A stretch of DNA of 64,000 nucleotides from Candidatus Borkfalkia ceftriaxoniphila (lineage in GTDB: Bacteria > Bacillota > Clostridia > Christensenellales > Borkfalkiaceae): positions 367,740-431,739 of the forward strand of contig NZ_SDOZ01000002.1 of the NCBI RefSeq assembly GCF_004134775.1, in the 5' to 3' direction. The position numbers and the translations under genes were made by a program. This document shows, in pieces, positions 40,003 to 49,403 of this stretch; the first letter of the stretch is position 1; each line of letters opens with the position of its first letter. The notes below the pieces were generated by a model. It made no database searches and was not told the origin of the DNA. It saw nothing but the letters and a program-made list of their open reading frames with translations.

Positions 40003-41325
40003 TTACTCTTTTCGCATTTCACGCTTCCACGCTTTGATCTCGTCGAGGCGCGCTTTGTATTTGCTTTCCATCCCCTCTTCTGTGGGGCGGTAATATTCTT
40101 TATCTTTCAAAGAATCGGGAAGGCACTGCATGTCCGTCAGTTTTTCTTCGTAATCGTGCGCGTAGCGGTATCCTTTTCCGTAATTCAACTCTTTCATGAG
40201 CCGCGTGGGCGCGTTGCGGATGATGAGCGGCACTGGTTCGGCGAGCATGGTCAGCGCGTCCTTTTTCGCGCTCTCGTACGCCGTGTACAGCGCGTTGGAC
40301 TTGGGCGCCATGGAAAGATAGACGACCGCCTGCGTTAAATGCACGCAGCATTCGGGCATGCCGATCCTATGGCACGCCTGAAACGCCGCCACGGCGATCT
40401 CCAGGGCTTTGGGATCGGCAAGCCCCACGTCCTCGCTTGCGAACCGCGTGACGCGGCGGGCGACGTACAACGGGTCTTCCCCCGCTTCCAGCATGCGCGC
40501 CAGCCAGTATACGGCGGCGTCGGGATCGGAATTGCGCATGGATTTATGCAGCGCGGATATGAGATTGTAATGTTCTTCGCCCGTCTTGTCGTACAACAGC
40601 GACTTTTTCGAAGTGCATTGCTCCACCGTTTCCCGCGTGACGCGCACGGTATCGCCTTCGGTCTCTCCGTTCAACACAGCCATTTCCAGAGTTGAAAGCG
40701 CGCTGCGCGCATCCCCGTTGGCAAAATTCGCGATCGTTTCGATGACGTCGTCGGAAATTTCGATTTTCTGTCTGCCGAATCCTCGTTCGTCGGAAACCGC
40801 ATTGCGGAGAAGTTCGCACAGTTCTTCGGTTTTCAGCGTTTGCAAAACGAACACTTTACATCGCGATAAAAGCGCCCCGTTGACTTCAAAGGAGGGATTT
40901 TCCGTCGTAGCGCCGATGAGGATGATGCTTCCCTTTTCCACATAGGGCAGAAACGCGTCCTGCTGCGCCTTGTTGAATCTATGGATCTCGTCCACGAATA
41001 AGATCGTCTTTTCGCCGAAACGGCGGTTTTTTTCCGCCTGTTCCATGACCGTTTTTATTTCTTTAATGCCGCTCGTGACTGCGGAAAAATCGATGAATTT
41101 CGCCTTGGTCCGATTGGCGATGATGCGCGCGAGCGTAGTCTTGCCCACGCCGGGCGGCCCCCAGAAGATCATCGAGCCGATCTTGTCGCCCTCGATCAGG
41201 CGGCGCAAAATTTTTCCTTCGCCGAGAAGATGCTTCTGCCCCGCGAATTCTTCCAGCGTGCGCGGCCGCAGCCGCGCCGCAAGAGGAAGATCGGTCTCAC
41301 TCATAAAAAAGGTCTGTTGTTCCAT
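40003..41325 (-). CDS. rarA: Replication-associated recombination protein A (MgsA/RarA AAA ATPase)
   Basis: 440 residues. LRPRTLEEFAGQKHLLGEGK, Walker A MIFWGPPGVGKTTLARI, Walker B ILFVDEIHRFNKAQQDAFLP, GATTENPSFEVNGALLSRC and the RarA-specific C-terminal part (DPLYVARRVTRFASEDVGLA) are present. A clamp-loader-like ATPase acting at stalled forks. GGAG lies 8 bp before the ATG. It follows the zinc-ribbon gene by 15 bp. Confidence 0.95.
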   Translation of the reverse strand: MEQQTFFMSETDLPLAARLRPRTLEEFAGQKHLLGEGKILRRLIEGDKIGSMIFWGPPGVGKTTLARIIANRTKAKFIDFSAVTSGIKEIKTVMEQAEKNRRFGEKTILFVDEIHRFNKAQQDAFLPYVEKGSIILIGATTENPSFEVNGALLSRCKVFVLQTLKTEELCELLRNAVSDERGFGRQKIEISDDVIETIANFANGDARSALSTLEMAVLNGETEGDTVRVTRETVEQCTSKKSLLYDKTGEEHYNLISALHKSMRNSDPDAAVYWLARMLEAGEDPLYVARRVTRFASEDVGLADPKALEIAVAAFQACHRIGMPECCVHLTQAVVYLSMAPKSNALYTAYESAKKDALTMLAEPVPLIIRNAPTRLMKELNYGKGYRYAHDYEEKLTDMQCLPDSLKDKEYYRPTEEGMESKYKARLDEIKAWKREMRKE

Positions 41326-41340
41326 AGATAAAACTCCACG

Positions 41341-42483
41341 TTACCCGCCGAACGCCCGATACAGAAAATACAACCCCACGAGCACTCCGATGCCGAGAAG
41401 GACGAGCCCGCTCACTTTGAGCGCCGAAACAGGCGCTTTTCCCGTGACTTTGCCGTTAAAGCCGCTCACGAAAAAATTATAGAGTTTGGAATGCCAGTTG
41501 CAGTGCCCCACGTATACGGGCAGCAGAATATATTTATACGTGATATGAAAGCATTGCGTGGAAATGTCGAACGAGGATACGACGTCGTATGTATATTGCC
41601 CTAAAATAGCGGATTTCAAGCGGTTTCGGATGACGCCTTTCGCCTCGTCCCAACAGGAGAGGCCGCTCTTGGAATATTGCGTGGCGGTAAAACCGCTCAG
41701 GTATTCTTTTGTGTATTCCTTGCTGTTGTTGGTGTCGAAAGGCTGCAGCCTGTCGAGCGATTGCTGGTCTATATTCGCGGACGCCTGCACCAAAACGTCG
41801 TCGAACGCCATCGAATAATGCCCGCTGACGGTGAAATATCGGATATGCCTTTGCGAAACCGTGCGCCCGTTCACACGGCGCGTCGTATAGTAATATTTTC
41901 CCAGTACGGCGCGGTATTCGGATTCCGTCGCCGTATCGAAAGAAAACGCGGGCGTATAGACGCCCTTGATTTCTTCGGGACGGGCGCTTTTACGGAATTT
42001 GCCGGGCGCGAACGCGCGCTTGCGGATCCATTTCCTGACGCGGCTGCCCGCCTCATCTTTTCCGATCTGAAAGGGAACGACGGCGTTGGGTTTCAAACCC
42101 GAAAGTTCGTCTGTCTTTACGATATTGCTCGTACCGCAAAAAGGACAGGTTTTGGCGATCTCGTTGATATCGAGCACTTCTCTCGCCCCGCAGTTTTCAC
42201 AGCGAAAAACGTGCGTTTCGCGCCCCCACGTATTGTTTTCGGCGAGCAAACGCTCGAAATCCTGCTCTTCGCTGCTCTTGGCGTCGATGTCCCTGACCGT
42301 GCCGCAGTGGATACAGTGCAGTTTCTTTTTCTCGGAATCGTAAACCATATTGGCGCCGCAGGAGGGGCACTTCGTCACGGCAGTTTCGTTTTCCACCTCA
42401 CCGTTTTCGGTCCTGTTTTCCGCCCTTGCGGGCGCCGCGGCCGCGAATTCTTCGCCGAACAAATCAAGATTATCTCTGCGCAT
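41341..42483 (-). CDS. Zinc-ribbon protein with a C-terminal membrane helix (TFIIB-type ribbon family)
   Basis: 380 residues. Two or three CxxC ribbons near the N-terminus (CPSCGANM, CIHCGTVRD, CENCGAREV, CPFCGTSN) resemble TFIIB/primosomal-protein-like ribbons. The middle has strand-rich sequence (ESEYRAVLGKYYYTTRRVNG, YFTVSGHYSMAFDDVLVQAS), and the end is a single membrane helix (VSGLVLLGIGVLVGLYFLY). Similar proteins are common in Clostridia with no assigned role. Co-directional with rarA. Confidence 0.7.
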   Translation of the reverse strand: MRRDNLDLFGEEFAAAAPARAENRTENGEVENETAVTKCPSCGANMVYDSEKKKLHCIHCGTVRDIDAKSSEEQDFERLLAENNTWGRETHVFRCENCGAREVLDINEIAKTCPFCGTSNIVKTDELSGLKPNAVVPFQIGKDEAGSRVRKWIRKRAFAPGKFRKSARPEEIKGVYTPAFSFDTATESEYRAVLGKYYYTTRRVNGRTVSQRHIRYFTVSGHYSMAFDDVLVQASANIDQQSLDRLQPFDTNNSKEYTKEYLSGFTATQYSKSGLSCWDEAKGVIRNRLKSAILGQYTYDVVSSFDISTQCFHITYKYILLPVYVGHCNWHSKLYNFFVSGFNGKVTGKAPVSALKVSGLVLLGIGVLVGLYFLYRAFGG

Positions 42484-42559
42484 ATGATCCTACCTTCGTT
42501 TTGTTTGCAATTATTATATGCTTTTTTGTTAAGATTGTCAAGATTTCCGAAAAATACGA

Positions 42560-42593
42560 AAAAGCGGAAACCGCGCTTTCGCGGTTTCCGCTT
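42560..42593 (-). terminator. Terminator after the sugar-transferase-like gene
   Basis: AAGCGGAAACCGC (42562-42574) pairs perfectly with GCGGTTTCCGCTT (42581-42593), followed on the minus strand by TTTTTCGTATTTTT. Begins 5 bp after the stop. Confidence 0.85.
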
Positions 42594-42597
42594 ACGA

Positions 42598-43404
42598 TCA
42601 TCTCTGATATTTCGCCTTCTCTTCGCGGAAGGACAGCGTTTGGCGCAATTTTTCCTCGCCCCGTTTTTCGAGATCCTGCGCCTCTTCCTCGGTGATCTCT
42701 CCCGCATCCGACAAAGACCGCACGTAAGTTTTTTGGGCGCATTCTCCCAACCTGTTCTTCCTGTCGCCGCGGATCTTCGCGATCAGATAAAGGAAAAAAT
42801 AAGAAAAATCTTTGAAAAGCGAACGGGAAGACACGTATTCGGCGTCCTCTTCGAACATATCCGCATAAGTGAGCGCCTCGCCGCCGTACTTTTCGAGCGA
42901 ACTTAAAAGCCCAGCCCGCACGGCAAACCGCACGCGCGCCTCGCCTTTCACGGCAAGGCTGTCTGCGGCGCGCATCGGCACGGGGCCGATAAAACTGAGC
43001 CTGCCGCAAAAAATATCCGCAAGATAGGGATAATAGGCGATCTTACAGGCGCGCATGGCCTTTCCGAGATTCGTTACGTTGCCGTCGGCATCTTCGCAGA
43101 CGAATTCCGTTTTATACGAAAACTTTTCCTTTTTGCCGATAAAATACTTTTTCACGAAAAGAGAAGGATACGCTTTTGTCTTTTTGTTATAGACGAACTG
43201 AACGATCCAGAACACAAAAAAGAAAGGAAACAGCACGGCGAGACCCAAAAAGGAAAACAGGATATCTAAGATACGTTTGCAACACCATTTATAATTGAGC
43301 GCCAGTATAAGCACCAGCACGGCGATATCGATGATAATAAACAGAGCAAGTCCCCAAGGCTGGCTTAAAAAAGGCGCAGAGGAATCGCTTAACAAATTGG
43401 ACAT
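42598..43404 (-). CDS. Degenerate bacterial sugar transferase-like membrane protein
   Basis: 268 residues. It follows the layout of polyprenyl-phosphate phosphosugar transferases: one hydrophobic region at about 15-37, then the reentrant-helix motif WCCKRILDILFSFLGLAVLF, FVKKYFIGKK and GRLSFIGPVPMR in the place of the usual G(D/R)MSLVGPRP. The catalytic stretch, normally LDELPQL, reads MRACKIAYYPYLADIFCGRL here, so the conserved Asp-Glu dyad is not evident. It may be an inactive relative or a diverged enzyme. Its tail (residues 220-268) is charged and helical. Confidence 0.65.
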   Translation of the reverse strand: MSNLLSDSSAPFLSQPWGLALFIIIDIAVLVLILALNYKWCCKRILDILFSFLGLAVLFPFFFVFWIVQFVYNKKTKAYPSLFVKKYFIGKKEKFSYKTEFVCEDADGNVTNLGKAMRACKIAYYPYLADIFCGRLSFIGPVPMRAADSLAVKGEARVRFAVRAGLLSSLEKYGGEALTYADMFEEDAEYVSSRSLFKDFSYFFLYLIAKIRGDRKNRLGECAQKTYVRSLSDAGEITEEEAQDLEKRGEEKLRQTLSFREEKAKYQR

Positions 43405-43473
43405 AAAATTGTGCCTCTCAACAAATTCGATATTTCATTGTAGCATAACGCGCGCCGTTTTACAAGCGTTTTA

Positions 43474-44595
43474 TTAAGATTTAGCGATTCTTCTGACGGC
43501 AACTATCGCCGTGCCGATCGCAAAACTAACCAGAATGCAGAGCAGTGCTATGACGATGAAACTCAACAAACCGATATGCGGGAATAAATTAGCGTTTAAT
43601 TGCAGATCTTTCAGGATAATATGTATCGGAGTTTGAACAAGATAAACATAAAATACCGATCTTCCCAATAAATAGACGAAACGCGAGCCCTTGACTTCGA
43701 TCCCCAAAAACACGAGAAATAACCCTGCCGCAGACAGAATAGAAGTATGGCAATTTAAATGATACCAATTTTCCGTAAAACCATGAAAAACATGCTTCTC
43801 CAGCAAAATATATAGGGCGGCAAGAATTACGCCGAAAAAATAAAGAACCAATCCCGATTTGAGACAGAAACGTTTGGAAAGTTTTCCCTTATCGTACAAT
43901 AGTTTTAATTCAAACCCCAATAAGAGAAACAATTGATACGCTCCTATCAATGAAAAAGTGCGTATCGGGAAATCAAGATGCGCGATACGGGTAAAATCTT
44001 CCAATAAAATTCTCATGAAACAAAAAACCATGAGAAGTCGGCGCGCCGCGTTGGAAATTTTCTCATCTTTGCACAAAAGATAGTAGACGGGATAAAACAC
44101 GATCATCTCGGTGTATGCCAAGATGAACCACAGATAGCCGTATTCTCCGCTGAATTTCCAAGAAAGTAAATTTTTACCCAGCGCAAAAAATTCAGTGCGC
44201 AAAGAATCGAAAAACGCTCCTTTACCCTGAACACACCCGCGCACCGTCTTATATGTAAGCAATACGATTAAAACGCAAAGCGCGGGGAGCAAGATTTCAA
44301 ACAACAGTTTTTTTAACCGCTGTTTATAATTGAAATGGCCCTGAAAGAGATAAAACCCCGTAATTATGAAGAATGTACCCACAGCGCAGACGTTGAGCAA
44401 ATTCACATAACGGGCAAATATACCAGCGGTGCCGGGCGCATGATAAAATTGGTTAAACGTATGGTTGAAAACGACCATAACAATGCAAACGATACGGCAG
44501 ATTTCAATAGCCGCGTTCCTTTTCGGTTTCTCTGAATGCGCAGTATCCGAATTAACGTTTATTTCCGAATTTTTTTCAACTATACTCTCACACAT
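43474..44595 (-). CDS. Acyltransferase 3 family membrane protein
   Basis: 373 residues with about ten membrane helices. The first helix has the family start AAIEICRIVCIVMVVFNHTF with the conserved His, followed by VGTFFIITGFYLFQGHF. Such proteins O-acetylate surface polysaccharides or peptidoglycan. The gene is visibly more AT-rich than its neighbours (many AAA, AAT, TTT codons) and lies between engB and the sugar-transferase-like gene, so it may have been acquired. Its ATG is 6 bp after the engB stop. Confidence 0.8.
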   Translation of the reverse strand: MCESIVEKNSEINVNSDTAHSEKPKRNAAIEICRIVCIVMVVFNHTFNQFYHAPGTAGIFARYVNLLNVCAVGTFFIITGFYLFQGHFNYKQRLKKLLFEILLPALCVLIVLLTYKTVRGCVQGKGAFFDSLRTEFFALGKNLLSWKFSGEYGYLWFILAYTEMIVFYPVYYLLCKDEKISNAARRLLMVFCFMRILLEDFTRIAHLDFPIRTFSLIGAYQLFLLLGFELKLLYDKGKLSKRFCLKSGLVLYFFGVILAALYILLEKHVFHGFTENWYHLNCHTSILSAAGLFLVFLGIEVKGSRFVYLLGRSVFYVYLVQTPIHIILKDLQLNANLFPHIGLLSFIVIALLCILVSFAIGTAIVAVRRIAKS

Positions 44596-44601
44596 CGAAT
44601 C

Positions 44602-45210
44602 TTACAATTCCTCTTCCGTCTCTGTTTCCAAGGTACAAATTTTTTCGATCAAGGACAAGACTTCGTCTTTGCCCTTTTTCGTGACGGCGGAAACGGGCAG
44701 GACGTTGCCTTCGCCCGTCTTGAAGGCGGCGGCGATCCTGCGCACGGCGTCTTTCACGCGCGTCTTGGCAAGTTTGTCGCTCTTGGTCGCGACGACGGTG
44801 AACGGTATGCGCTCGTAATAGAGATAGTCGATCATGGTCAGATCGTCGCGCGTCGGATCGTGGCGGATGTCTGCGAGCGCGAACACGTGCGCAATGTTCT
44901 CTTTTTCCGCAAAAAAGTCGTCGAGCATTTTGCCCCACTTATCCTTTTCCGCCTTGGATACGCGCGCAAAGCCGTATCCGGGAAGATCCGCCAGCAAAAA
45001 CTCGCCGAAATCAAAATAATTCACCAGCCGCGTGCGCCCCGGGTCGCCCGAGGTGCGCGCCAACTTGTTTTTGTTCGCGAGCATGTTGATGAACGAACTC
45101 TTGCCCACGTTGGATTTGCCGCATACGGCGATCATGGGCTTATCGGGTTTTAAAAATCCCTTTTTATCCGCCGCGGAAACGACGAATTTCGCGTCTTTTA
45201 TGAGTATCAT
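44602..45210 (-). CDS. engB: Ribosome biogenesis GTPase EngB (YsxC)
   Basis: 202 residues. G1 AVCGKSNVGKSSFINMLANK, G3 DLPGYGFARVSKAEKDKW, G4 VVATKSDKLAKTRVKDAV are intact. It assists 50S subunit assembly. It overlaps lon by ATGA (45207-45210), preserving the lon-engB order of Firmicutes. Confidence 0.96.
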   Translation of the reverse strand: MILIKDAKFVVSAADKKGFLKPDKPMIAVCGKSNVGKSSFINMLANKNKLARTSGDPGRTRLVNYFDFGEFLLADLPGYGFARVSKAEKDKWGKMLDDFFAEKENIAHVFALADIRHDPTRDDLTMIDYLYYERIPFTVVATKSDKLAKTRVKDAVRRIAAAFKTGEGNVLPVSAVTKKGKDEVLSLIEKICTLETETEEEL

Positions 45211-47528
45211 AGGCCCACGATCGCGCTGGAAAATACCGTATCCACTTCGGTAGCGGGAATAAAGTGCATATCTTTACGCACGCTTTCGGGTATTTCGTCC
45301 ACGTCCTTTTCGTTTTCCTGCGGAATGATGACGTTCTGTATGCCGATGCGGTGCGCCGCGAGCACCTTTTCTTTGAGCCCGCCGATGGGCAGAACTTTGC
45401 CGCGCAGCGTGATCTCGCCCGTCATCGCCACGTCCTTGCGGACGGGTTTGGCGGTGAACGCCGAAAGGATCGCCGTCGCCATGGTGATGCCTGCGCTCGG
45501 CCCGTCCTTGGGCGTGGCGCCCTCGGGCACGTGAATGTGTATATCGGTGGTGCTGAACGCGTCGGGCGCGATGCCGTACTTATCGGCGTGCGCGCGGATA
45601 TAACTGATTGCGGCGCGGGCGCTCTCTTTCATCACGTCGCCCAGTTTGCCCGTCAGTTGGATATCGCCCTTTCCGGGCATGGCGGAAACTTCGATGGTGA
45701 GCGTCGTACCGCCCACGCTCGTCCAGGCGAGCCCCGTCGCGGCGCCCACTTCGTTATCGTCTAATTTGCGCAGATCGCTTAAATAGCGCTTGGCGCCCAA
45801 CAATTCTTCCACTCTCGCGGAGGTGATCGTCTGTTTGCCGATATTGCGGTCTTCCGCGTAATTGACCGCGATCTTACGGCAGATGGAACCGATCTGCCGT
45901 TCGAGGTTGCGGACGCCCGCCTCCATGGTATAATTTTCGATGAGCGTGACGATCGCGTCGTCCTCGATCTCGAAAATTCCGTCGTGCAAACCGTTTTCGG
46001 TGCGTTTTTTGGGTACGAGATAGCGTTTTGCAATCTCTTTTTTCTCTTCCAGCGTGTAGCCGTTCAGTTCGATCAATTCCATTCTGTCCAGAAGCGGCGC
46101 GGGAATGGTATCCACGCTGTTCGCAGTGGTGATGAAAAGCACTTTGGAAAGGTCGTAGGGAACTTCCAAAAACCTGTCGCGGAACGTCGCGTTCTGCTCG
46201 GGATCCAAGACTTCCAACAGCGCGCTGGCGGGATCGCCGCGCATATCGCTGGAAATTTTATCGATCTCGTCCAAAAGGAATACGGGATTGATACTGCCGA
46301 CCGACTTCATCGCGTAGATGATGCGCCCCGGCATCGCGCCCACGTACGTCCTGCGGTGACCGCGGATCTCCGCCTCGTCCTTGACTCCGCCCAGGCTCAT
46401 GCGCACGAATTTTCGGCCGAGCGCCCGCGCGACCGAGCGCGCGATGGACGTTTTGCCCACGCCCGGAGGCCCCACAAAGCAAAGAATGGGCGCGTTCATG
46501 CTCTTTGTCAACTGCAACACGGCAAGATATTCGGTGATGCGCGTCTTGACTTTTTCCAGACCGTAATGGTCTTCGTCGAGAATTTTTTTGGCGTCGGTCA
46601 GACTTTCGGTATCCTTGGTCTCTTCCGTCCAGGGAAGGTCGCACAGCCAGTCGAGATAGGTGCGGATGACGGTAAATTCGGGCGACGAAGGCGGCATTTT
46701 ATCCATGCGCGCGATCTCTTTGAGCGCCTTTTCCTCGATCTCGGCGGGCATATGCTTGTCCGTGATCGCTTTGGTCAGTTCTTCCTTTTCGTTCTCGTCG
46801 TCCCCCAATTCGGTGTGAATGGCTTTGAGTTGCTCGCGGAGAAAATATTCTTTCTGGTTCTTGTCGATGCTCTGGCGCACCATGGAACTGATCTTCTTTT
46901 CGAGTTTGGCGATCTCTAACTCGTCGTTTAAACACCGCTCGAACGTTTTCAGGCGGTCCACTACGTTGACGATCTCCAATATCTGCTGTTTGACCTCGTT
47001 TTTTACGTGCAGATAGGTCATTGCGTTGTTGATATACACGTCCGCATCGTTGATTTTTTCCAGAAGCGCCACGCCCTCTTTGGGAAAGCGCGCATCGCCC
47101 GACTGAATGTCCTTCATCACGTCCTGCGCGGTGCGGAAATATGCCTCTTCGAGCATTTCGTCGCCGTGGACGGCGGGAAGTTCGGAAACGAGCGCGTAGA
47201 AACAGCCGTCCTCTTCATACACTTCTTCCGCCTTGGCGCGGAACGTACCCTCCACGTTGACGCGGAGATTATTGGAGGCGAGTTTTGCGATTTGACGGAT
47301 GGTGACGACGGTGCCGACGGTATACACGTCCTCGGGCTTGATATCGTCCTTGGTCATGTCGCGCTGGGCGCACACGAAGAGCGTCATGTTCTGCTGTTCG
47401 GAGGCGCGCGAAACCGCCGTGAGCGAGACGAGTCTGCCCACATCGAAACTGGAAACCGTATCGGGGAAAACCACCTTGCCGCGGAGCGCGACCATGGGAT
47501 AAACGCTTTTTTTCTTTGTTTTAGCCAT
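45207..47528 (-). CDS. lon: ATP-dependent protease La (Lon)
   Basis: 773 residues. N-terminal substrate domain (LRGKVVFPDTVSSFDVGR), AAA module with Walker A CFVGPPGVGKTSIARSVARA and Walker B VFLLDEIDKISSDMRGDPA, and a C-terminal Ser-Lys protease domain (PEGATPKDGPSAGITMATAI; the lysine is in GLKEKVLAAHRIGI). It degrades misfolded and regulatory proteins. A near-consensus promoter lies at 47604-47632. Confidence 0.97.
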   Translation of the reverse strand: MAKTKKKSVYPMVALRGKVVFPDTVSSFDVGRLVSLTAVSRASEQQNMTLFVCAQRDMTKDDIKPEDVYTVGTVVTIRQIAKLASNNLRVNVEGTFRAKAEEVYEEDGCFYALVSELPAVHGDEMLEEAYFRTAQDVMKDIQSGDARFPKEGVALLEKINDADVYINNAMTYLHVKNEVKQQILEIVNVVDRLKTFERCLNDELEIAKLEKKISSMVRQSIDKNQKEYFLREQLKAIHTELGDDENEKEELTKAITDKHMPAEIEEKALKEIARMDKMPPSSPEFTVIRTYLDWLCDLPWTEETKDTESLTDAKKILDEDHYGLEKVKTRITEYLAVLQLTKSMNAPILCFVGPPGVGKTSIARSVARALGRKFVRMSLGGVKDEAEIRGHRRTYVGAMPGRIIYAMKSVGSINPVFLLDEIDKISSDMRGDPASALLEVLDPEQNATFRDRFLEVPYDLSKVLFITTANSVDTIPAPLLDRMELIELNGYTLEEKKEIAKRYLVPKKRTENGLHDGIFEIEDDAIVTLIENYTMEAGVRNLERQIGSICRKIAVNYAEDRNIGKQTITSARVEELLGAKRYLSDLRKLDDNEVGAATGLAWTSVGGTTLTIEVSAMPGKGDIQLTGKLGDVMKESARAAISYIRAHADKYGIAPDAFSTTDIHIHVPEGATPKDGPSAGITMATAILSAFTAKPVRKDVAMTGEITLRGKVLPIGGLKEKVLAAHRIGIQNVIIPQENEKDVDEIPESVRKDMHFIPATEVDTVFSSAIVGL

Positions 47529-47603
47529 ATTTCATCCTTTTTTCCGCTTTCGGGAAAAATCATATCGTTTTGGGGACACTGCCCCGATTATTCGAATATA
47601 CAT

Positions 47604-47632
47604 AGTATAACACATATTTGTGATTTTTACAA
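47604..47632 (-). promoter_or_regulatory. lon promoter
   Basis: Minus strand: -35 TTGTAA (47632-47627), 17-bp spacer, -10 TATACT (47609-47604), about 80 bp before the lon ATG. No CIRCE-like repeat is visible. Confidence 0.75.
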
Positions 47633-47647
47633 GTACATAGCAAAGCG

Positions 47648-47682
47648 AAAGCGCGAAAAGAACTTTTCGCGCTTTTTATAAT
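47648..47682 (+). terminator. Perfect 13-bp hairpin in the lon/HTH intergenic region
   Basis: AAAGCGCGAAAAG (47648-47660) pairs with CTTTTCGCGCTTT (47663-47675), followed on the plus strand by TTATAATTT. It looks like an intrinsic terminator, but no plus-strand gene lies upstream. It may block transcription crossing from the left toward the small HTH gene. Confidence 0.55.
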
Positions 47683-47756
47683 TTGTAACTACTATAAAGT
47701 CTGAAATAATATTATTTGAATTATTTAGATTATACTTTTTGAAAGGAGATCACGAT

Positions 47757-47978
47757 ATGAATAAAAACAGTATTGAATTTAAACTGATTCAGTCCAGGCT
47801 CAGAGAAACAATCGAATACAGCAATTATACTTTACAAGAGATTTCGATACGGACAAATATTTCTCTTTCGACCTTAAAAGGTTATATGACCGAGGACAGA
47901 TTGCCGAATTTAAAGCGGTTTTTCACGCTTTGCACTGTATTGAATATATCTTCCGATAAAATTTTAAAAATCAAATAA
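47757..47978 (+). CDS. Small HTH (XRE-like) protein
   Basis: 73 residues, AT-rich coding. The core YTLQEISIRTNISLSTLKGY (about 27-46) is a helix-turn-helix, followed by LPNLKRFFTLCTVLNISSDK, typical of XRE regulators. The start at 47757 has a strong SD (AAAGGAG). It is the only plus gene between lon and nfnB, and is followed by the convergent nfnB. Target unknown. Confidence 0.75.
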   Translation: MNKNSIEFKLIQSRLRETIEYSNYTLQEISIRTNISLSTLKGYMTEDRLPNLKRFFTLCTVLNISSDKILKIK

Positions 47979-48010
47979 GAGGCGCGAAAACTCCGAGCCT
48001 CTTTATCTAT

Positions 48011-49402
48011 TTACTTTTTATTTTTAATATATTCGTCGATCGCTTCGGCGGCGGTTTTGCCCGCGCCCATGGCGAGAATGACCGTTGCGGCGCCCGTTAC
48101 CGCGTCGCCGCCCGCGAATACGCCTTCGCGCGAGGTCTGCCCGTTTTCGTCGGCAATGATCCCGCCCCAACGCTGCGTTTCCAGTCCCTTCGTCGTGGAT
48201 TTGATGAGCGGGTTGGGAGAAGTTCCGATCGCCATGATCACGCAGTCCACGTCCATCGTGAACTCGGAATTTTCCTTGACGACGGGACTTCTGCGCCCCG
48301 ATGCGTCGGGTTCGCCCAATTCCATTTCCACGCATTCCATGCCGCCCACAAAGCCGTTTTCGCCCTCTAAGATGCGCACGGGATTGGTCAGAAGTTTAAA
48401 GGAGATGCCCTCTTCCTTGGCGTGCTCCACCTCTTCCCTTCTCGCGGGAAGTTCCGCCTCGCTGCGGCGGTAGACGATGGTCACTTCTTCCGCGCCCAGC
48501 CTCTTTGCGCAGCGCGCCGCGTCCATCGCGACGTTGCCGCCGCCCACGACCGCGACCTTTTTCGCGTGCGCGATGGGCGTTCTCGCGTCCTCTTTATACG
48601 CTTTCATCAGATTCACGCGCGTCAGAAACTCGTTTGCGGAATAAACGTCTTTGAGATTTTCGCCGGGAATGTTCATGAAACGCGGCAATCCCGCGCCCGA
48701 GCCGATGAATACCGCCTCGAAAGCGAACTCGTCCATCAGTTCGTCGACGGAGAGCACCTTGCCGATGACCATGTTGGTCTCCACTTTGACGCCCAGCGCG
48801 TTCAGATTGTCGATCTCTTTCTGCACGATGGCTTTGGGCAGACGGAATTCGGGGATCCCGTACACGAGCACGCCGCCCGCGAGGTGCAGCGCCTCGAACA
48901 CGGTGACGTCGTAGCCGCGTTTGGCGAGATCGCCCGCGCAGGTCAGCCCCGCGGGGCCCGAGCCGACGACGGCGACTTTATGTCCGTTCGGCTGCGCCTT
49001 GACGGGCAGATCGCACGAATGTTCGTTGTGCCAGTCGGCGACGAACCGTTCCAGCCGCCCGATGGCGACGGGTTCGCCCTTGACGCCGCGCACGCATTTC
49101 TGCTCACACTGCGTTTCCTGCGGGCAGACGCGCCCGCACACGGCGGGCAGAGAACTGGACTTTTGGATGATCTGATACGCTTCTTCGAATTTTCCTTCCG
49201 CGACTTTCGCGATGAAATCGGGAATATGTATCTTGACGGGGCAGCCGCCGACGCAAGGCTTGTGTTTGCAGTTCAGGCAACGCTTGGCCTCGTCCACGGC
49301 GGTTTCGGCAGTGTAGCCGAGCGCCACTTCCTTGAAGTTTTTATTGCGCACGTCGGGTGCCTGCGCGGGCATTTCGTTTTTTTTCAAAGACATATTGGGC
49401 AT
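48011..49402 (-). CDS. nfnB: NfnB / glutamate synthase small subunit-like (NADPH-binding)
   Basis: 463 residues. N-terminal Cys clusters (CLNCKHKPCVGGCPVKIHIP, CGRVCPQETQCEQKC) hold two [4Fe-4S] clusters; then FAD (VAVVGSGPAGLTCAGDLAKR) and NADP (VAVVGGGNVAMDAARCAKRL) domains. GltD-like subunits look alike, but the adjacent NfnA gene (1 bp gap) indicates the electron-bifurcating NADH-dependent ferredoxin:NADP oxidoreductase. It links ferredoxin, NADH and NADPH pools in anaerobes. Confidence 0.85.
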   Translation of the reverse strand: MPNMSLKKNEMPAQAPDVRNKNFKEVALGYTAETAVDEAKRCLNCKHKPCVGGCPVKIHIPDFIAKVAEGKFEEAYQIIQKSSSLPAVCGRVCPQETQCEQKCVRGVKGEPVAIGRLERFVADWHNEHSCDLPVKAQPNGHKVAVVGSGPAGLTCAGDLAKRGYDVTVFEALHLAGGVLVYGIPEFRLPKAIVQKEIDNLNALGVKVETNMVIGKVLSVDELMDEFAFEAVFIGSGAGLPRFMNIPGENLKDVYSANEFLTRVNLMKAYKEDARTPIAHAKKVAVVGGGNVAMDAARCAKRLGAEEVTIVYRRSEAELPARREEVEHAKEEGISFKLLTNPVRILEGENGFVGGMECVEMELGEPDASGRRSPVVKENSEFTMDVDCVIMAIGTSPNPLIKSTTKGLETQRWGGIIADENGQTSREGVFAGGDAVTGAATVILAMGAGKTAAEAIDEYIKNKK

Positions 49403-49403
49403 A

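Noticed and set aside
47529..47756. CIRCE or CtsR operator before lon
   Set aside because: No TTAGCACTC-type dyad or heptad repeat is visible; only a standard promoter and a hairpin.
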